Origin: Streptomyces luteolus
GTDB taxonomy: Bacteria > Actinomycetota > Actinomycetes > Streptomycetales > Streptomycetaceae
NCBI RefSeq assembly: GCF_029968015.1
Contig: NZ_JASCIS010000012.1
Location: 62,001-126,000 of the forward strand
Direction: 5' to 3'
Length of the DNA stretch: 64,000 nucleotides
Shown here: piece by piece, positions 19,762 through 27,340 of the stretch
Position numbering within the stretch: position 1 is the first letter of the stretch
Layout of the letters: the number at the start of each line of letters is the position of its first letter
Made by a program: the position numbers and the translations under genes
Notes under the pieces: model-generated
Told to the model about the DNA's origin: nothing
The model's database searches: none
Seen by the model: the letters and a program-made list of their open reading frames with translations, nothing else

Positions 19762-19890
19762 TGGGGCTCCGCCCCAGACCCCGGCCGTCGTTCGGGTGCC
19801 GCGCCGTCGTGGCTGGTCGCGCAGTTCCCCGCGCCCCTTAAAAACCAGCCCCTCCGGCGTTTGAGGAGCGGGGGTCCGGGGGCGGAGCCC
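19762..19890. repeat. intergenic palindromic repeat region with dispersed-repeat copy A
   Basis: A GC-rich inverted repeat (GGGGCTCCGCCCC near 19763 with GGGGGCGGAGCCCC near 19878) encloses a 33-bp sequence at 19806-19838 beginning GTCGTGGCTGGTCGCGCAGT. The same 33 bases occur at 35618-35650, and 30 of them reversed at 60564-60593. The gap of 289 bases between nnr and alr holds nothing else I can name. Confidence 0.85.
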
Positions 19891-20020
19891 CCGAAGCTCC
19901 GCAGCCACGCGGCGCCAGCCGCATATCGGACACAGTCGGGAAGGGGCGGGGTGGGGAAGCAACCCCCGGGGCGAGCCCCGTACGACGTACACGGGACCCG
20001 TGCGAGAGACTGGGCGCACG

Positions 20021-21166
20021 ATGAACGAAACACCGCCGCGCGTCCGCGCCGAGATCGATCTGGCCGCTCTGCGGGCCAACGTACGGGCCCTGCGTGCCCG
20101 CGCGCCGCGCGCCGAGTTCATGGCCGTGGTGAAGGCGGACGCGTACGGACACGGCATGCTGCCCTGCGCCCGCGCCGCCCTCGACGCCGGCGCGACCTGG
20201 ATCGGCACCGCCACCCCGCAGGAGGCGCTCGCCGTGCGCGGCGCCGGGATCGGGCCGGACGAGGCCCGCGTCCTGTGCTGGCTGTGGACGCCCGGCGGCC
20301 CCTGGCGCGAGGCGATCGAGGCCGACATCGAGGTGTCGGTGAGCGGCATGTGGGCGCTGCGCGAGGTCGCCGCCGCGGCCCGCGAGGCCCGCCGCCCCGC
20401 CCGCGTCCAGCTGAAGGCCGACACCGGCCTCGGCCGCAACGGCTGCCAGCCCGCCGACTGGCCGGAGCTCGTCGAGGAGTCCCTGAAGGCCGAGGCGGAG
20501 GGCGTACTCCGGGTCACCGGGATCTGGTCGCACTACGCCTGCGCGGACGAGCCGGGCCATCCCTCGATCGCCGCCCAGTCGGAGGCCTTCGCTCAGGCCG
20601 TGGCGTACGCCGAGGACGCGGGCCTGCGCCCCGACGTACGGCATATCGCCAACTCCCCGGCGACCCTGACGCTGCCGGACGCGCAGTACGACCTGGTGCG
20701 CCCCGGCATCGCGATGTACGGCATCTCGCCGAGCCCCGAGATCGGCGTGCCCGCGGACTTCGGCCTGCGCCCCGTGATGACGCTCACCGCGTCCCTCGCC
20801 CTGGTCAAGCACGTCCCGGAGGGCCACGGCGTGAGCTACGGCCACCACTACGCGACCCCCGCCGACACCACCCTCGGCCTCGTCCCCGTCGGCTACGGCG
20901 ACGGACTGCCCCGGCACGCCTCGGGCCGCGCCCCGGTCCTGGTCGGCGGGAAGGTGCGGACGGCGGCCGGGCGGATCGCGATGGACCAGTTCGTGGTCGA
21001 CCTGGACGGGGACGAGCCCGCGCCCGGCGACGAGGCGGTCCTCTTCGGCCCCGGCGACCGCAGCGAGCCGACCGCCGAGGACTGGGCGCAGGCGGCCGAG
21101 ACCATCGCGTACGAGATCGTGACGCGGATCGGATCGAGGGTCCCGCGCGTCTATGTGAACGAGTGA
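20021..21166 (+). CDS. alr: alanine racemase
   Basis: A 381-residue PLP enzyme. The Schiff-base Lys is in VVKADAYGHG near residue 36; the second-site region includes VSYGHHYATPADT with the catalytic Tyr context, and GYGDGLPRHASG is conserved. It supplies D-alanine for peptidoglycan. ATG 20021 is chosen; GTG 20000 would add seven residues. The TGA stop is embedded in the first unit of an 18-bp tandem array. Confidence 0.95.
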   Translation: MNETPPRVRAEIDLAALRANVRALRARAPRAEFMAVVKADAYGHGMLPCARAALDAGATWIGTATPQEALAVRGAGIGPDEARVLCWLWTPGGPWREAIEADIEVSVSGMWALREVAAAAREARRPARVQLKADTGLGRNGCQPADWPELVEESLKAEAEGVLRVTGIWSHYACADEPGHPSIAAQSEAFAQAVAYAEDAGLRPDVRHIANSPATLTLPDAQYDLVRPGIAMYGISPSPEIGVPADFGLRPVMTLTASLALVKHVPEGHGVSYGHHYATPADTTLGLVPVGYGDGLPRHASGRAPVLVGGKVRTAAGRIAMDQFVVDLDGDEPAPGDEAVLFGPGDRSEPTAEDWAQAAETIAYEIVTRIGSRVPRVYVNE

Positions 21167-21223
21167 CCGGACGTGAACGAGTTACCGGACGTGAACGAGT
21201 GACCGGACGTGAACGACTGACCC
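21155..21223 (+). repeat. 18-bp tandem array spanning the alr stop codon
   Basis: Units GTGAACGAGTGACCGGAC start at 21155, 21173 and 21191, with a partial fourth at 21209. Unit 2 differs by one base (TTACC in place of TGACC). The alr stop TGA lies at 21164-21166, inside unit 1. Confidence 0.9.
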
Positions 21224-21273
21224 GGGCCGTCCCCACAGCCCGGGAAAGGTGAGCGAACAGGCAGGAGCGGCAG

Positions 21274-22485
21274 GTGAGCGAGACCAGTGCGGGGTCGGCC
21301 GTGGAAGCGGCGGTGGACGCGGTGCAGGCCGCCGGTTCGGGTAGCACGAGCTGGCGTCTGGCGGGCATCGCCGGCGCCGCGATAGGCGTGGTCGCCGCGG
21401 GCGCCGCCACCGGCGTCGCGCTGGAGCGGCTGACCGTCGGCCGCGGCATGCGCAAGAAGGCCCGGCTCGCCCTGGACTCCGCCGGCCCGTACGGCACGCT
21501 GCGCGGCATGCCGGGGCGGGCCCGCGCCGACGACGGCACCGAGCTGTACTACGAGGTGGACGAGCCCGACCCGGACGCGAAGGACGCGGCCCCCCGGCGC
21601 CGTCGCCTCTTCGGCCGCCGCAACCCCGCCCCGGTCACCGTCGTCTTCAGCCACGGCTACTGCCTGAACCAGGACTCCTGGCACTTCCAGCGGGCCGCTC
21701 TGCGCGGCGCCGTCCGCACCGTCTACTGGGACCAGCGCAGCCACGGCCGCTCGGACCGCGGCCGGGCGCAGGCCGAGGAGCGGGTGCCGGTCGACATCGA
21801 CCAGCTGGGCCGCGACCTGAAGGCCGTGATCGACGCGGCAGCGCCCGAGGGCCCGCTGGTCCTCGTCGGGCACTCGATGGGCGGTATGACGGTGATGGCC
21901 CTGGCCGACCAGTACCCGCGGCTGATCCGCGACCGCGTCGTCGGCGTGGCCCTCGTCGGTACGTCGTCGGGCAAGCTCGGCGAGGTCAACTACGGCCTGC
22001 CCGTGGCGGGCGTCAACGCGGTGCGCCGGGTCCTTCCCGGTGTGCTCAAGGCGCTCGGTCAGCGGGCCGAGCTGATCGAGAAGGGGCGCCGGGCGACCGC
22101 CGACCTGTTCGCGGGGGTCATCAAGCGGTACTCCTTCGCCTCGCGGGACGTGGACCCGGCGGTGGCGCGGTTCGCGGAGCGGATGATCGAGGGCACGCCG
22201 ATCGACGTGGTGGCGGAGTTCTACCCGGCCTTCGCCGACCACGACAAGGCCGAGGCACTGCGGCACTTCGCCGCGCTGCCCGTGCTCGTCCTGGCCGGTG
22301 ACAAGGACCTGGTCACCCCGAGCGAGCACAGCGAGGCCATGGCCGACCTGCTGCCCGAGGCGGAGCTGGTGATCGTTCCGGACGCCGGGCACCTGGTGAT
22401 GCTGGAGCACCCGGAGACGGTCCTCGACCGCCTCGCGGACCTCGTCGTACGCGCCCGGGAGCAGTCCCGCAGCACGGCGGTCTGA
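21274..22485 (+). CDS. alpha/beta hydrolase, membrane-associated
   Basis: A 403-residue protein. One hydrophobic segment near residues 29-49 (LAGIAGAAIGVVAAGAATGV) may anchor it. The hydrolase domain has an oxyanion-hole HGY (VVFSHGYCLN), the nucleophile elbow GHSMGGM, and a late VPDAGHLVMLEHP giving the catalytic His; an Asp lies in LAGDKDLVTP. The substrate is unknown. GTG start with GGCAGGAGCGGCAG upstream. It lies between alr and tsaE, an arrangement I recall as conserved in actinobacteria. Confidence 0.88.
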   Translation: MSETSAGSAVEAAVDAVQAAGSGSTSWRLAGIAGAAIGVVAAGAATGVALERLTVGRGMRKKARLALDSAGPYGTLRGMPGRARADDGTELYYEVDEPDPDAKDAAPRRRRLFGRRNPAPVTVVFSHGYCLNQDSWHFQRAALRGAVRTVYWDQRSHGRSDRGRAQAEERVPVDIDQLGRDLKAVIDAAAPEGPLVLVGHSMGGMTVMALADQYPRLIRDRVVGVALVGTSSGKLGEVNYGLPVAGVNAVRRVLPGVLKALGQRAELIEKGRRATADLFAGVIKRYSFASRDVDPAVARFAERMIEGTPIDVVAEFYPAFADHDKAEALRHFAALPVLVLAGDKDLVTPSEHSEAMADLLPEAELVIVPDAGHLVMLEHPETVLDRLADLVVRAREQSRSTAV

Positions 22486-22529
22486 GCCGTACGGGAGCCG
22501 TAACGGGAGTCGTACGGGAGCCGTACGGG
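22485..22529 (+). repeat. 11-12-bp tandem array directly after a stop codon
   Basis: Four units of AGCCGTACGGG (one with an extra A, one with T for C) begin with the last base of the hydrolase TGA stop. tsaE begins 54 bases later. Confidence 0.85.
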
Positions 22530-22583
22530 AGGGGATTCGGCGGGGGGACCGGCAGGGCGGCGCAGGGGCTACCGTGGATTGCT

Positions 22584-23114
22584 ATGGAAGCACCGCACAC
22601 CCAGTCCCCGGCCGCCCCCGGCGAGACCGTCCGCCTCACCGTCACCACCCCCGAGCAGATGCGGGAGTTGGGCCGCAGCCTGGCCAAGCTCCTCCGCCCC
22701 GGCGACCTGGTGATGCTGAACGGCGAGCTGGGCGCCGGGAAGACGACGCTGACCCGCGGCCTCGGGGAGGGGCTCGGCGTGCGCGGCGCCGTGACCTCGC
22801 CCACCTTCGTGATCGCCCGCGTCCACCCGGCCCTCGGCGACGGCCCGCCGCTGGTGCACGTGGACGCGTACCGCCTGGGCGGCGGCCTTGACGAGATGGA
22901 GGACCTGGACCTGGACGTCTCGCTGCCGGAGTCGGTGATCGTCGTCGAGTGGGGCGAGGGCAAGGTCGAGGACCTGTCCGACGACCGGCTGCACGTCGTG
23001 ATCCACCGGGCGACCGGGGCCGCCGAGGACAGCGACGACGACGTACGACAGGTCCGCCTGACCGGGATCGGCGCGCGCTGGAGCACCGCCGACCTCGCGT
23101 CACTGGCCGCCTGA
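22584..23114 (+). CDS. tsaE: tRNA t6A biosynthesis ATPase TsaE
   Basis: A 176-residue protein with Walker A GELGAGKTTLTRGL near residue 50, the TSPTFVIAR motif and the HVDAYRLGG / VIVVEWGEG region. TsaE is the ATPase that acts with TsaB and TsaD to make N6-threonylcarbamoyl-adenosine at A37 of ANN-decoding tRNAs. TsaB and TsaD lie 1.2-3.5 kb downstream, so three of the four t6A proteins cluster here. TsaC is not in the window. Confidence 0.94.
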   Translation: MEAPHTQSPAAPGETVRLTVTTPEQMRELGRSLAKLLRPGDLVMLNGELGAGKTTLTRGLGEGLGVRGAVTSPTFVIARVHPALGDGPPLVHVDAYRLGGGLDEMEDLDLDVSLPESVIVVEWGEGKVEDLSDDRLHVVIHRATGAAEDSDDDVRQVRLTGIGARWSTADLASLAA

Positions 23115-23222
23115 GTCCCCCCGGAGGGAGCGTCCTGACGGAGCGTCCGCTCGGAGGTTCCGACAAGCTGTCGGGAAGATGTTGCGCGGCGGGCATCCGG
23201 CGTGGTCACATGGATACCACGA

Positions 23223-23241
23223 CGTGGTTAGGCTTGCCTAA
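23223..23241 (+). promoter_or_regulatory. iron-box-like palindrome (IdeR/DmdR-type operator)
   Basis: The palindrome TTAGGC-TT-GCCTAA is at 23228-23241. Against the 19-bp actinobacterial iron box TTAGGTTAGGCTNACCTAA the segment at 23223-23241 matches at about 14 positions, including GGTTAGGCT and CCTAA. It lies 31 bases before the ATG of the 61-residue ORF and could also contain a -10 element (TAGGCT). Confidence 0.55.
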
Positions 23242-23271
23242 CTTCGTTGCCCTCTGAGCCCGGGAGGCACC

Positions 23272-23457
23272 ATGTCGGCGTCGGACCCCCGTGAGACCAA
23301 GCCGCAAGGGCTGTCGATGAGCGCCCTGCTCGCGTCGTGCGCCGCCGCCGACGCGGTGTCGAGACCTCCACGGGCGCCGGAGCGGCACGCGGTCGCGATC
23401 CCGGAGCCGAAGCGCGAGGACGAGGGCCCGCACAGCACCCACTGCGACGCGGCCTGA
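23272..23457 (+). CDS. small hypothetical protein, 61 residues, possibly iron-regulated
   Basis: ATG 23272 has GGGAGG a few bases upstream. The peptide starts MSASDPRETKPQGLSMSALL, has a short apolar stretch (SMSALLASCAAADAV) and ends HSTHCDAA. It has two Cys (CAAAD, HCD), is Pro/charged-rich in the middle, and shows no known domain. The iron-box-like palindrome just upstream suggests control by an IdeR/DmdR-type repressor. Function unknown; the clear RBS and promoter-like element support it being a gene. Confidence 0.6.
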   Translation: MSASDPRETKPQGLSMSALLASCAAADAVSRPPRAPERHAVAIPEPKREDEGPHSTHCDAA

Positions 23458-23506
23458 GCGGTCTGGGGTCATCCGAGCGGCCTGGGGCCTCTGAGCGGTC
23501 GGGGCC
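23456..23506 (+). repeat. degenerate 18-19-bp tandem array after the 61-residue ORF
   Basis: Three units beginning GAGCGGTCTGGGG, GAGCGGCCTGGGG and GAGCGGTCGGGG start at 23456, 23475 and 23493. The first overlaps the TGA stop of the small ORF. Confidence 0.65.
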
Positions 23507-23594
23507 GGAGGCGTTCGAGTCGGGCGGGAACGCGTTCGCCGGATCGAGTGGTCCGTGCGCCCGCCACGCGCCGCCCTGAGGACCTACGCACGCA

Positions 23595-23632
23595 CCTACT
23601 GGCCTACTGGCCTACTGACCTACTGACCTACG
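23595..23632. repeat. 8-bp tandem array spanning a stop codon
   Basis: Five units of CCTACTGG or CCTACTGA run from 23595 to about 23632 (the last incomplete). The TAG stop of the minus-strand gene at 23628-24176 lies inside the array. Confidence 0.85.
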
Positions 23633-24176
23633 GAACGACGACGATCTTCGTGCCGACCGTCGCGAACTGCCACATCGCCAGGCCGTCGGCGCGCGCCTCG
23701 CGGATGCCGCCAGTCCGCTTCGCGGGGTCGGGCGGCGGCGTGGAGCCGTCGACCGCGGCGCTGAAGCCGATCGACACCCCGTCCACGTTCGTGAACCGCA
23801 CGACGTGCTCGACCGGCACCCCGTCCGAGCCGACGACCTTGCCGGACCGCGTGGTCACGCTGTACTCGCCCGGGGCGGGGTCGACCGTGGAGGGGGTGAC
23901 CTCGAAGGTGCGCTTGGCCTTGCCGCCCTTGCCGACCAGCCAGACACGGTCCGCCTTCAGCGCGTACACGACCCGCGTGCCCTTGCCCGAGGCCGCCGGG
24001 AGCGCCTTCGGGTCGGCGTTCGCCTTGGGGGTGCGCGGGGCCGTCGAGGGAGCGTCCTGCTTCGGCTTGCCGAGCGACGCGGGGGCGCTCGCCGAGGCCT
24101 GGTAGGCGAGGAAGCCGACTGCGGCGAGGGCTGCCGCGGTGAGCCCGGCCACGATTCCCGAGCTGCTGCGTGCCAC
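23628..24176 (-). CDS. L,D-transpeptidase-like (YkuD fold) exported protein lacking the catalytic Cys
   Basis: A 182-residue protein starting MARSSSGIVAGLTAAALAAV (N-terminal signal/anchor), then a Pro/Lys linker to about residue 65. A YkuD-type domain follows (RVWLVGKGGKAKRTFEVTPS, PAPGEYSVTTR, VSIGFSAAVDG). At the place of the SxGC(I/V)R catalytic motif it has TGGIREARADGLAMW (residues 155 on): Gly157 stands where Cys is required, and the preceding His is also missing. It therefore probably cannot form 3-3 cross-links and may bind peptidoglycan. GTG start with GGTGGAG upstream. Confidence 0.78.
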   Translation of the reverse strand: MARSSSGIVAGLTAAALAAVGFLAYQASASAPASLGKPKQDAPSTAPRTPKANADPKALPAASGKGTRVVYALKADRVWLVGKGGKAKRTFEVTPSTVDPAPGEYSVTTRSGKVVGSDGVPVEHVVRFTNVDGVSIGFSAAVDGSTPPPDPAKRTGGIREARADGLAMWQFATVGTKIVVVP

Positions 24177-24279
24177 CGTGCTCCACCCTTCGTATATACG
24201 GACTTGTGCTGACGGTAGCAGCCGGTGAAGCGCTCGCCTGGGCACCGTGCCCGGGGCGCGGGGGCCGTAGGCTGTTCGC

Positions 24280-24933
24280 GTGCTCTTGCTCGCTCTGGAT
24301 ACCGCCACCCCCGCCGTCACCGTCGCCCTGCACGACGGCGCGACCGTCATCGCCGAGTCCAGTCAGGTGGACGCGCGCAGACACGGGGAACTGCTGCTGC
24401 CCGCCGTCGACCGGGTGCTCGCCGAGGCCGGCGTGAAGCTCGACGCCGTCACCGCGATCGTGACCGGCGTCGGCCCCGGCCCCTACACCGGCCTGCGCGT
24501 CGGCCTGATGACCGCGGAGACCTTCGGCTCGGCGCTCGGCGTCCCGGTGCACGGCGTGTGCACCCTCGACGGCCTCGCGTACGCGGCCGGGATCGAGGGT
24601 GACTTCGTCGTCGCCACGGACGCCCGCCGCAAGGAGGTCTACTGGGCGCGGTACGCGGACCCGCGCACCCGCCTCACCGGCCCGGCCGTCGACCGCCCCG
24701 CCGAGATCGCCGAACAGGTCGCCGGGCTGCCCGCGGTCGGCGCGGGCGCGCTGCTCTACCCGGACACGTTCACCGACGCCCGCGGCCCCGAGCACGTCTC
24801 GGCCGGCGCGCTCGCCGCACTCGCCGCCGAGCGCCTCGCGGCCGGCCAGGACCTGGAGCCGCCGCGGCCGCTGTACCTGCGCCGGCCCGACGCCCAGGTG
24901 CCCAAGAACTACAAGGTGGTCACGCCCAAGTGA
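24280..24933 (+). CDS. tsaB: tRNA t6A biosynthesis protein TsaB
   Basis: A 217-residue ASKHA-fold protein (MLLLALDTATPAVTVALHDG; VTGVGPGPYTGLRVGLMTAE; HGVCTLDGLAY). TsaB dimerises with TsaD and is the scaffold of the t6A complex. GTG start. Its stop overlaps the rimI GTG by 4 bases (GTGA), so tsaB-rimI-tsaD are translationally coupled. Confidence 0.95.
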   Translation: MLLLALDTATPAVTVALHDGATVIAESSQVDARRHGELLLPAVDRVLAEAGVKLDAVTAIVTGVGPGPYTGLRVGLMTAETFGSALGVPVHGVCTLDGLAYAAGIEGDFVVATDARRKEVYWARYADPRTRLTGPAVDRPAEIAEQVAGLPAVGAGALLYPDTFTDARGPEHVSAGALAALAAERLAAGQDLEPPRPLYLRRPDAQVPKNYKVVTPK

Positions 24934-25466
24934 CCCCCGTAGCCTCCGGGCCGGACGCCGCACCGGGCCCCGTCCTGCGCGAGATGCGCTGGTGGGACAT
25001 CGAGCCGGTGCTCGTACTCGAACGTGAGCTGTTCCCCGAGGACGCCTGGTCCCGCGGCATGTTCTGGTCCGAACTCGCGCACTCCCGCGGCCCGTTGGCG
25101 ACCCGCCGGTTCATCGTGGCCGTCGACGGCCACGAGCGGATCGTGGGGTACGCGGGCCTGGCCGCCGCAGGCGGGCTCGGGGACGTCCAGACCATCGCGG
25201 TGGCCCGCGACCACTGGGGCAGCGGCCTCGGCGCCGCGCTCCTCACCGACCTGCTGCACGCCGCCACCGCCTTCGAGTGCACCGAGGTGCTGCTCGAATG
25301 CCGCGTCGACAACACCCGCGCCCAGAAGCTGTACGAGCGCTTCGGCTTCGAGCCGATCGGCTTCCGGCGCGGCTACTACCAACCCGGGAACGTGGACGCA
25401 CTGGTGATGCGTCACGCCGACCCGGCCTCCGTACCAGTGCAAGGAAGCGACACCACCCATGGCTGA
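24930..25466 (+). CDS. rimI: ribosomal-protein-alanine N-acetyltransferase (GNAT)
   Basis: A 178-residue GNAT protein with [20 protein letters not shown], the acetyl-CoA loop [19 protein letters not shown], and [19 protein letters not shown]. RimI-type enzymes acetylate the S18 N-terminus and other N-termini. It sits between tsaB and tsaD, overlapping each by 4 and 8 bases, the common tsaB-rimI-tsaD order. Acceptor specificity cannot be read from sequence. Confidence 0.92.
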   Translation: MTPVASGPDAAPGPVLREMRWWDIEPVLVLERELFPEDAWSRGMFWSELAHSRGPLATRRFIVAVDGHERIVGYAGLAAAGGLGDVQTIAVARDHWGSGLGAALLTDLLHAATAFECTEVLLECRVDNTRAQKLYERFGFEPIGFRRGYYQPGNVDALVMRHADPASVPVQGSDTTHG

Positions 25467-26577
25467 CTCACGCGACGAACCTCTCGTGCTCGGCATCGAG
25501 ACCTCCTGCGACGAGACCGGCGTGGGCATCGTGCGCGGCACGACGCTGCTCGCGGACGCCATCGCCTCCAGCGTCGACGAGCACGCCCGCTTCGGCGGCG
25601 TCGTCCCGGAGGTCGCCTCGCGCGCCCACCTCGAAGCGATGGTCCCGACCATCGAGCGCGCCCTGAAGGAGGCGGGCGTCAGCGCCCGCGACCTCGACGG
25701 CATCTCCGTGACCGCCGGTCCCGGCCTCGCGGGCGCCCTGCTCGTCGGCGTCTCGGCCGCGAAGGCGTACGCGTACGCGCTCGGCAAGCCGCTGTACGGC
25801 GTGAACCACCTGGCCTCGCACATCTGCGTCGACCAGCTGGAGCACGGCAAGCTGCCCGAGCCGACGATGGCGCTGCTCGTCTCCGGCGGCCACTCCTCGC
25901 TGCTGCTCTCCTCCGACATCACCTCGGACGTCCGGCCGATGGGCGCGACCATCGACGACGCGGCGGGCGAGGCCTTCGACAAGATCGCCCGCGTCCTGAA
26001 CCTCGGCTTCCCGGGCGGCCCGGTGATCGACCGGTACGCACGCGAGGGCGACCCGAACGCGATCACCTTCCCGCGTGGTCTCACAGGCCCGCGCGACCCC
26101 GCGTACGACTTCTCCTTCTCCGGCCTGAAGACCGCGGTCGCGCGCTGGATCGAGGCCAAGCGCAATGCCGGTGAGGACGTTCCCGTACGGGATGTGTCGG
26201 CGTCCTTCCAGGAGGCCGTCGTCGACGTGCTCACCCGCAAGGCCGTCCGCGCCTGCAAGGACGAGGGCGTCGACCACCTGATGATCGGCGGTGGCGTGGC
26301 CGCCAACTCGCGCCTGCGAGCCCTCGCCCAGGAACGGTGCGAGGCGGCCGGGATCCGGCTGCGGGTGCCGCGGCCCAAGCTGTGCACGGACAACGGCGCG
26401 ATGGTCGCGGCCCTCGGCGCCGAGATGGTCGCCCGGAACCGGTCCGCGTCCGACTGGGACCTGCCGGCGGACTCCTCACTGCCGGTGACGGACCCGCACG
26501 TGCCGGGGAAGTCCCATGCCCATGCACACGATCACGACCACGTGCACGAGATCAGCAAGGACAACCTCTACTCATGA
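25459..26577 (+). CDS. tsaD: tRNA N6-threonylcarbamoyladenosine transferase TsaD
   Basis: A 372-residue protein ([20 protein letters not shown]). The metal site is [10 protein letters not shown] (His-x3-His), and nucleotide-binding motifs [10 protein letters not shown] and [11 protein letters not shown] are present. It transfers the threonylcarbamoyl group to A37. The C-terminus carries an extra His-rich tail ([12 protein letters not shown]) beyond the core fold, likely metal-binding but of unknown purpose. The stop overlaps the next ATG by 4 bases. Confidence 0.96.
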   Translation: MADSRDEPLVLGIETSCDETGVGIVRGTTLLADAIASSVDEHARFGGVVPEVASRAHLEAMVPTIERALKEAGVSARDLDGISVTAGPGLAGALLVGVSAAKAYAYALGKPLYGVNHLASHICVDQLEHGKLPEPTMALLVSGGHSSLLLSSDITSDVRPMGATIDDAAGEAFDKIARVLNLGFPGGPVIDRYAREGDPNAITFPRGLTGPRDPAYDFSFSGLKTAVARWIEAKRNAGEDVPVRDVSASFQEAVVDVLTRKAVRACKDEGVDHLMIGGGVAANSRLRALAQERCEAAGIRLRVPRPKLCTDNGAMVAALGAEMVARNRSASDWDLPADSSLPVTDPHVPGKSHAHAHDHDHVHEISKDNLYS

Positions 26578-26843
26578 CCGTCGCGCTGATGTGGGAGGCC
26601 CGTGCCGCCGAGGGCCGGGGCGGGGAGCTCCTGGAGTGGGCCCGCGCCCAGTGGCTGGCCGCCGACCCGCTGCGCCGGGAGACCTTCGCGGCGAGCGGCG
26701 ACCGGGTCCTCGTCATCACCTGGTGGGACGCGGAACTCGACGCCGACCTGCCCGAACTCCCGGAGCCGGACGCCGCGTTGGTGCAGCGCCCGGTCCACCG
26801 GTGGCGGTTCGCATCGCTCGGCGTGGAGTCGGCGGAGTCGTAG
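26574..26843 (+). CDS. conserved small protein of unknown function
   Basis: An 89-residue protein coupled to tsaD (ATGA overlap). It starts [20 protein letters not shown] and contains [20 protein letters not shown] and [14 protein letters not shown]. The size and beta-rich look suggest a dimeric alpha/beta-barrel (antibiotic monooxygenase-like) fold, but this is a guess. The close coupling suggests cotranscription with the t6A genes. Confidence 0.72.
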   Translation: MTVALMWEARAAEGRGGELLEWARAQWLAADPLRRETFAASGDRVLVITWWDAELDADLPELPEPDAALVQRPVHRWRFASLGVESAES

Positions 26844-26874
26844 GCCTTCCGCGCGGAAATTTCTTCGCGGCGTG

Positions 26875-26901
26875 TGTCGATCGGCGCGGGGCCCGTTCGA
26901 C
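26875..26901 (+). promoter_or_regulatory. putative ECF42-type promoter
   Basis: TGTCGA (26875-26880), 17 bases, then CGAC (26898-26901). From memory, ECF42 sigma factors recognise TGTCGA at -35 and CGA/TC at -10 in front of DGPF genes. This site precedes the DGPF gene at 26955, which precedes an ECF42-type sigma gene. Confidence 0.6.
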
Positions 26902-26911
26902 GCTTGGGTGA

Positions 26912-26936
26912 GGGACAGAGGAAAGGCCTCTGTCCC
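26912..26936 (+). promoter_or_regulatory. perfect 10-bp hairpin in the DGPF gene leader
   Basis: GGGACAGAGG and CCTCTGTCCC flank a 5-base loop. The hairpin begins 10 bases after the putative -10 and ends 18 bases before the ATG, so it would sit at the 5' end of the mRNA and could affect stability or translation. Confidence 0.6.
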
Positions 26937-26954
26937 GCGACCCGAGGAGTCACC

Positions 26955-27311
26955 ATGCCGCGCTTTCTGACGCTGATCCGCATCGACGAGAAGAACGCCC
27001 CGGCCGAGGGCCCGAGCCCCGAGCTCCAGGAGCGGATGGGCAAGCTCTTCGAGGAGATCACCAAGGCCGGGGTCATGCTCGACACGGCCGGTCTGCTGCC
27101 CACCTCCGAGGGCACCCGGGTGCACTGGCAGGACGGCAAGGTCTCGTACACCGACGGGCCGTTCACCGAGACCAAGGAGGTCATCGGCGGCTACTCGATC
27201 ACGCAGTGCAAGGACAAGGCCGAGGCGATCGAGTGGACCAAGCGGTTCCTGCAGACCCACGAGGACCACTGGACGATCACCGCCGAGGTCCGCGAGATCG
27301 AGGAAGGCTGA
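26955..27311 (+). CDS. DGPF/YCII-related protein, partner of an ECF42 sigma factor
   Basis: A 118-residue protein starting MPRFLTLIRIDEKNAPAEGP with the diagnostic DGPFTETKEVIGGY. DGPF proteins of the YCII-related superfamily are encoded beside ECF42 sigma factors; their biochemical role is not settled. GAGGAG lies just before the ATG. The sigma gene begins 29 bases after the stop, so the pair is probably one transcript from the TGTCGA promoter. Confidence 0.9.
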   Translation: MPRFLTLIRIDEKNAPAEGPSPELQERMGKLFEEITKAGVMLDTAGLLPTSEGTRVHWQDGKVSYTDGPFTETKEVIGGYSITQCKDKAEAIEWTKRFLQTHEDHWTITAEVREIEEG

Positions 27312-27340
27312 GTCCGGCGCCGCCCAGGATGCTTTGATGG

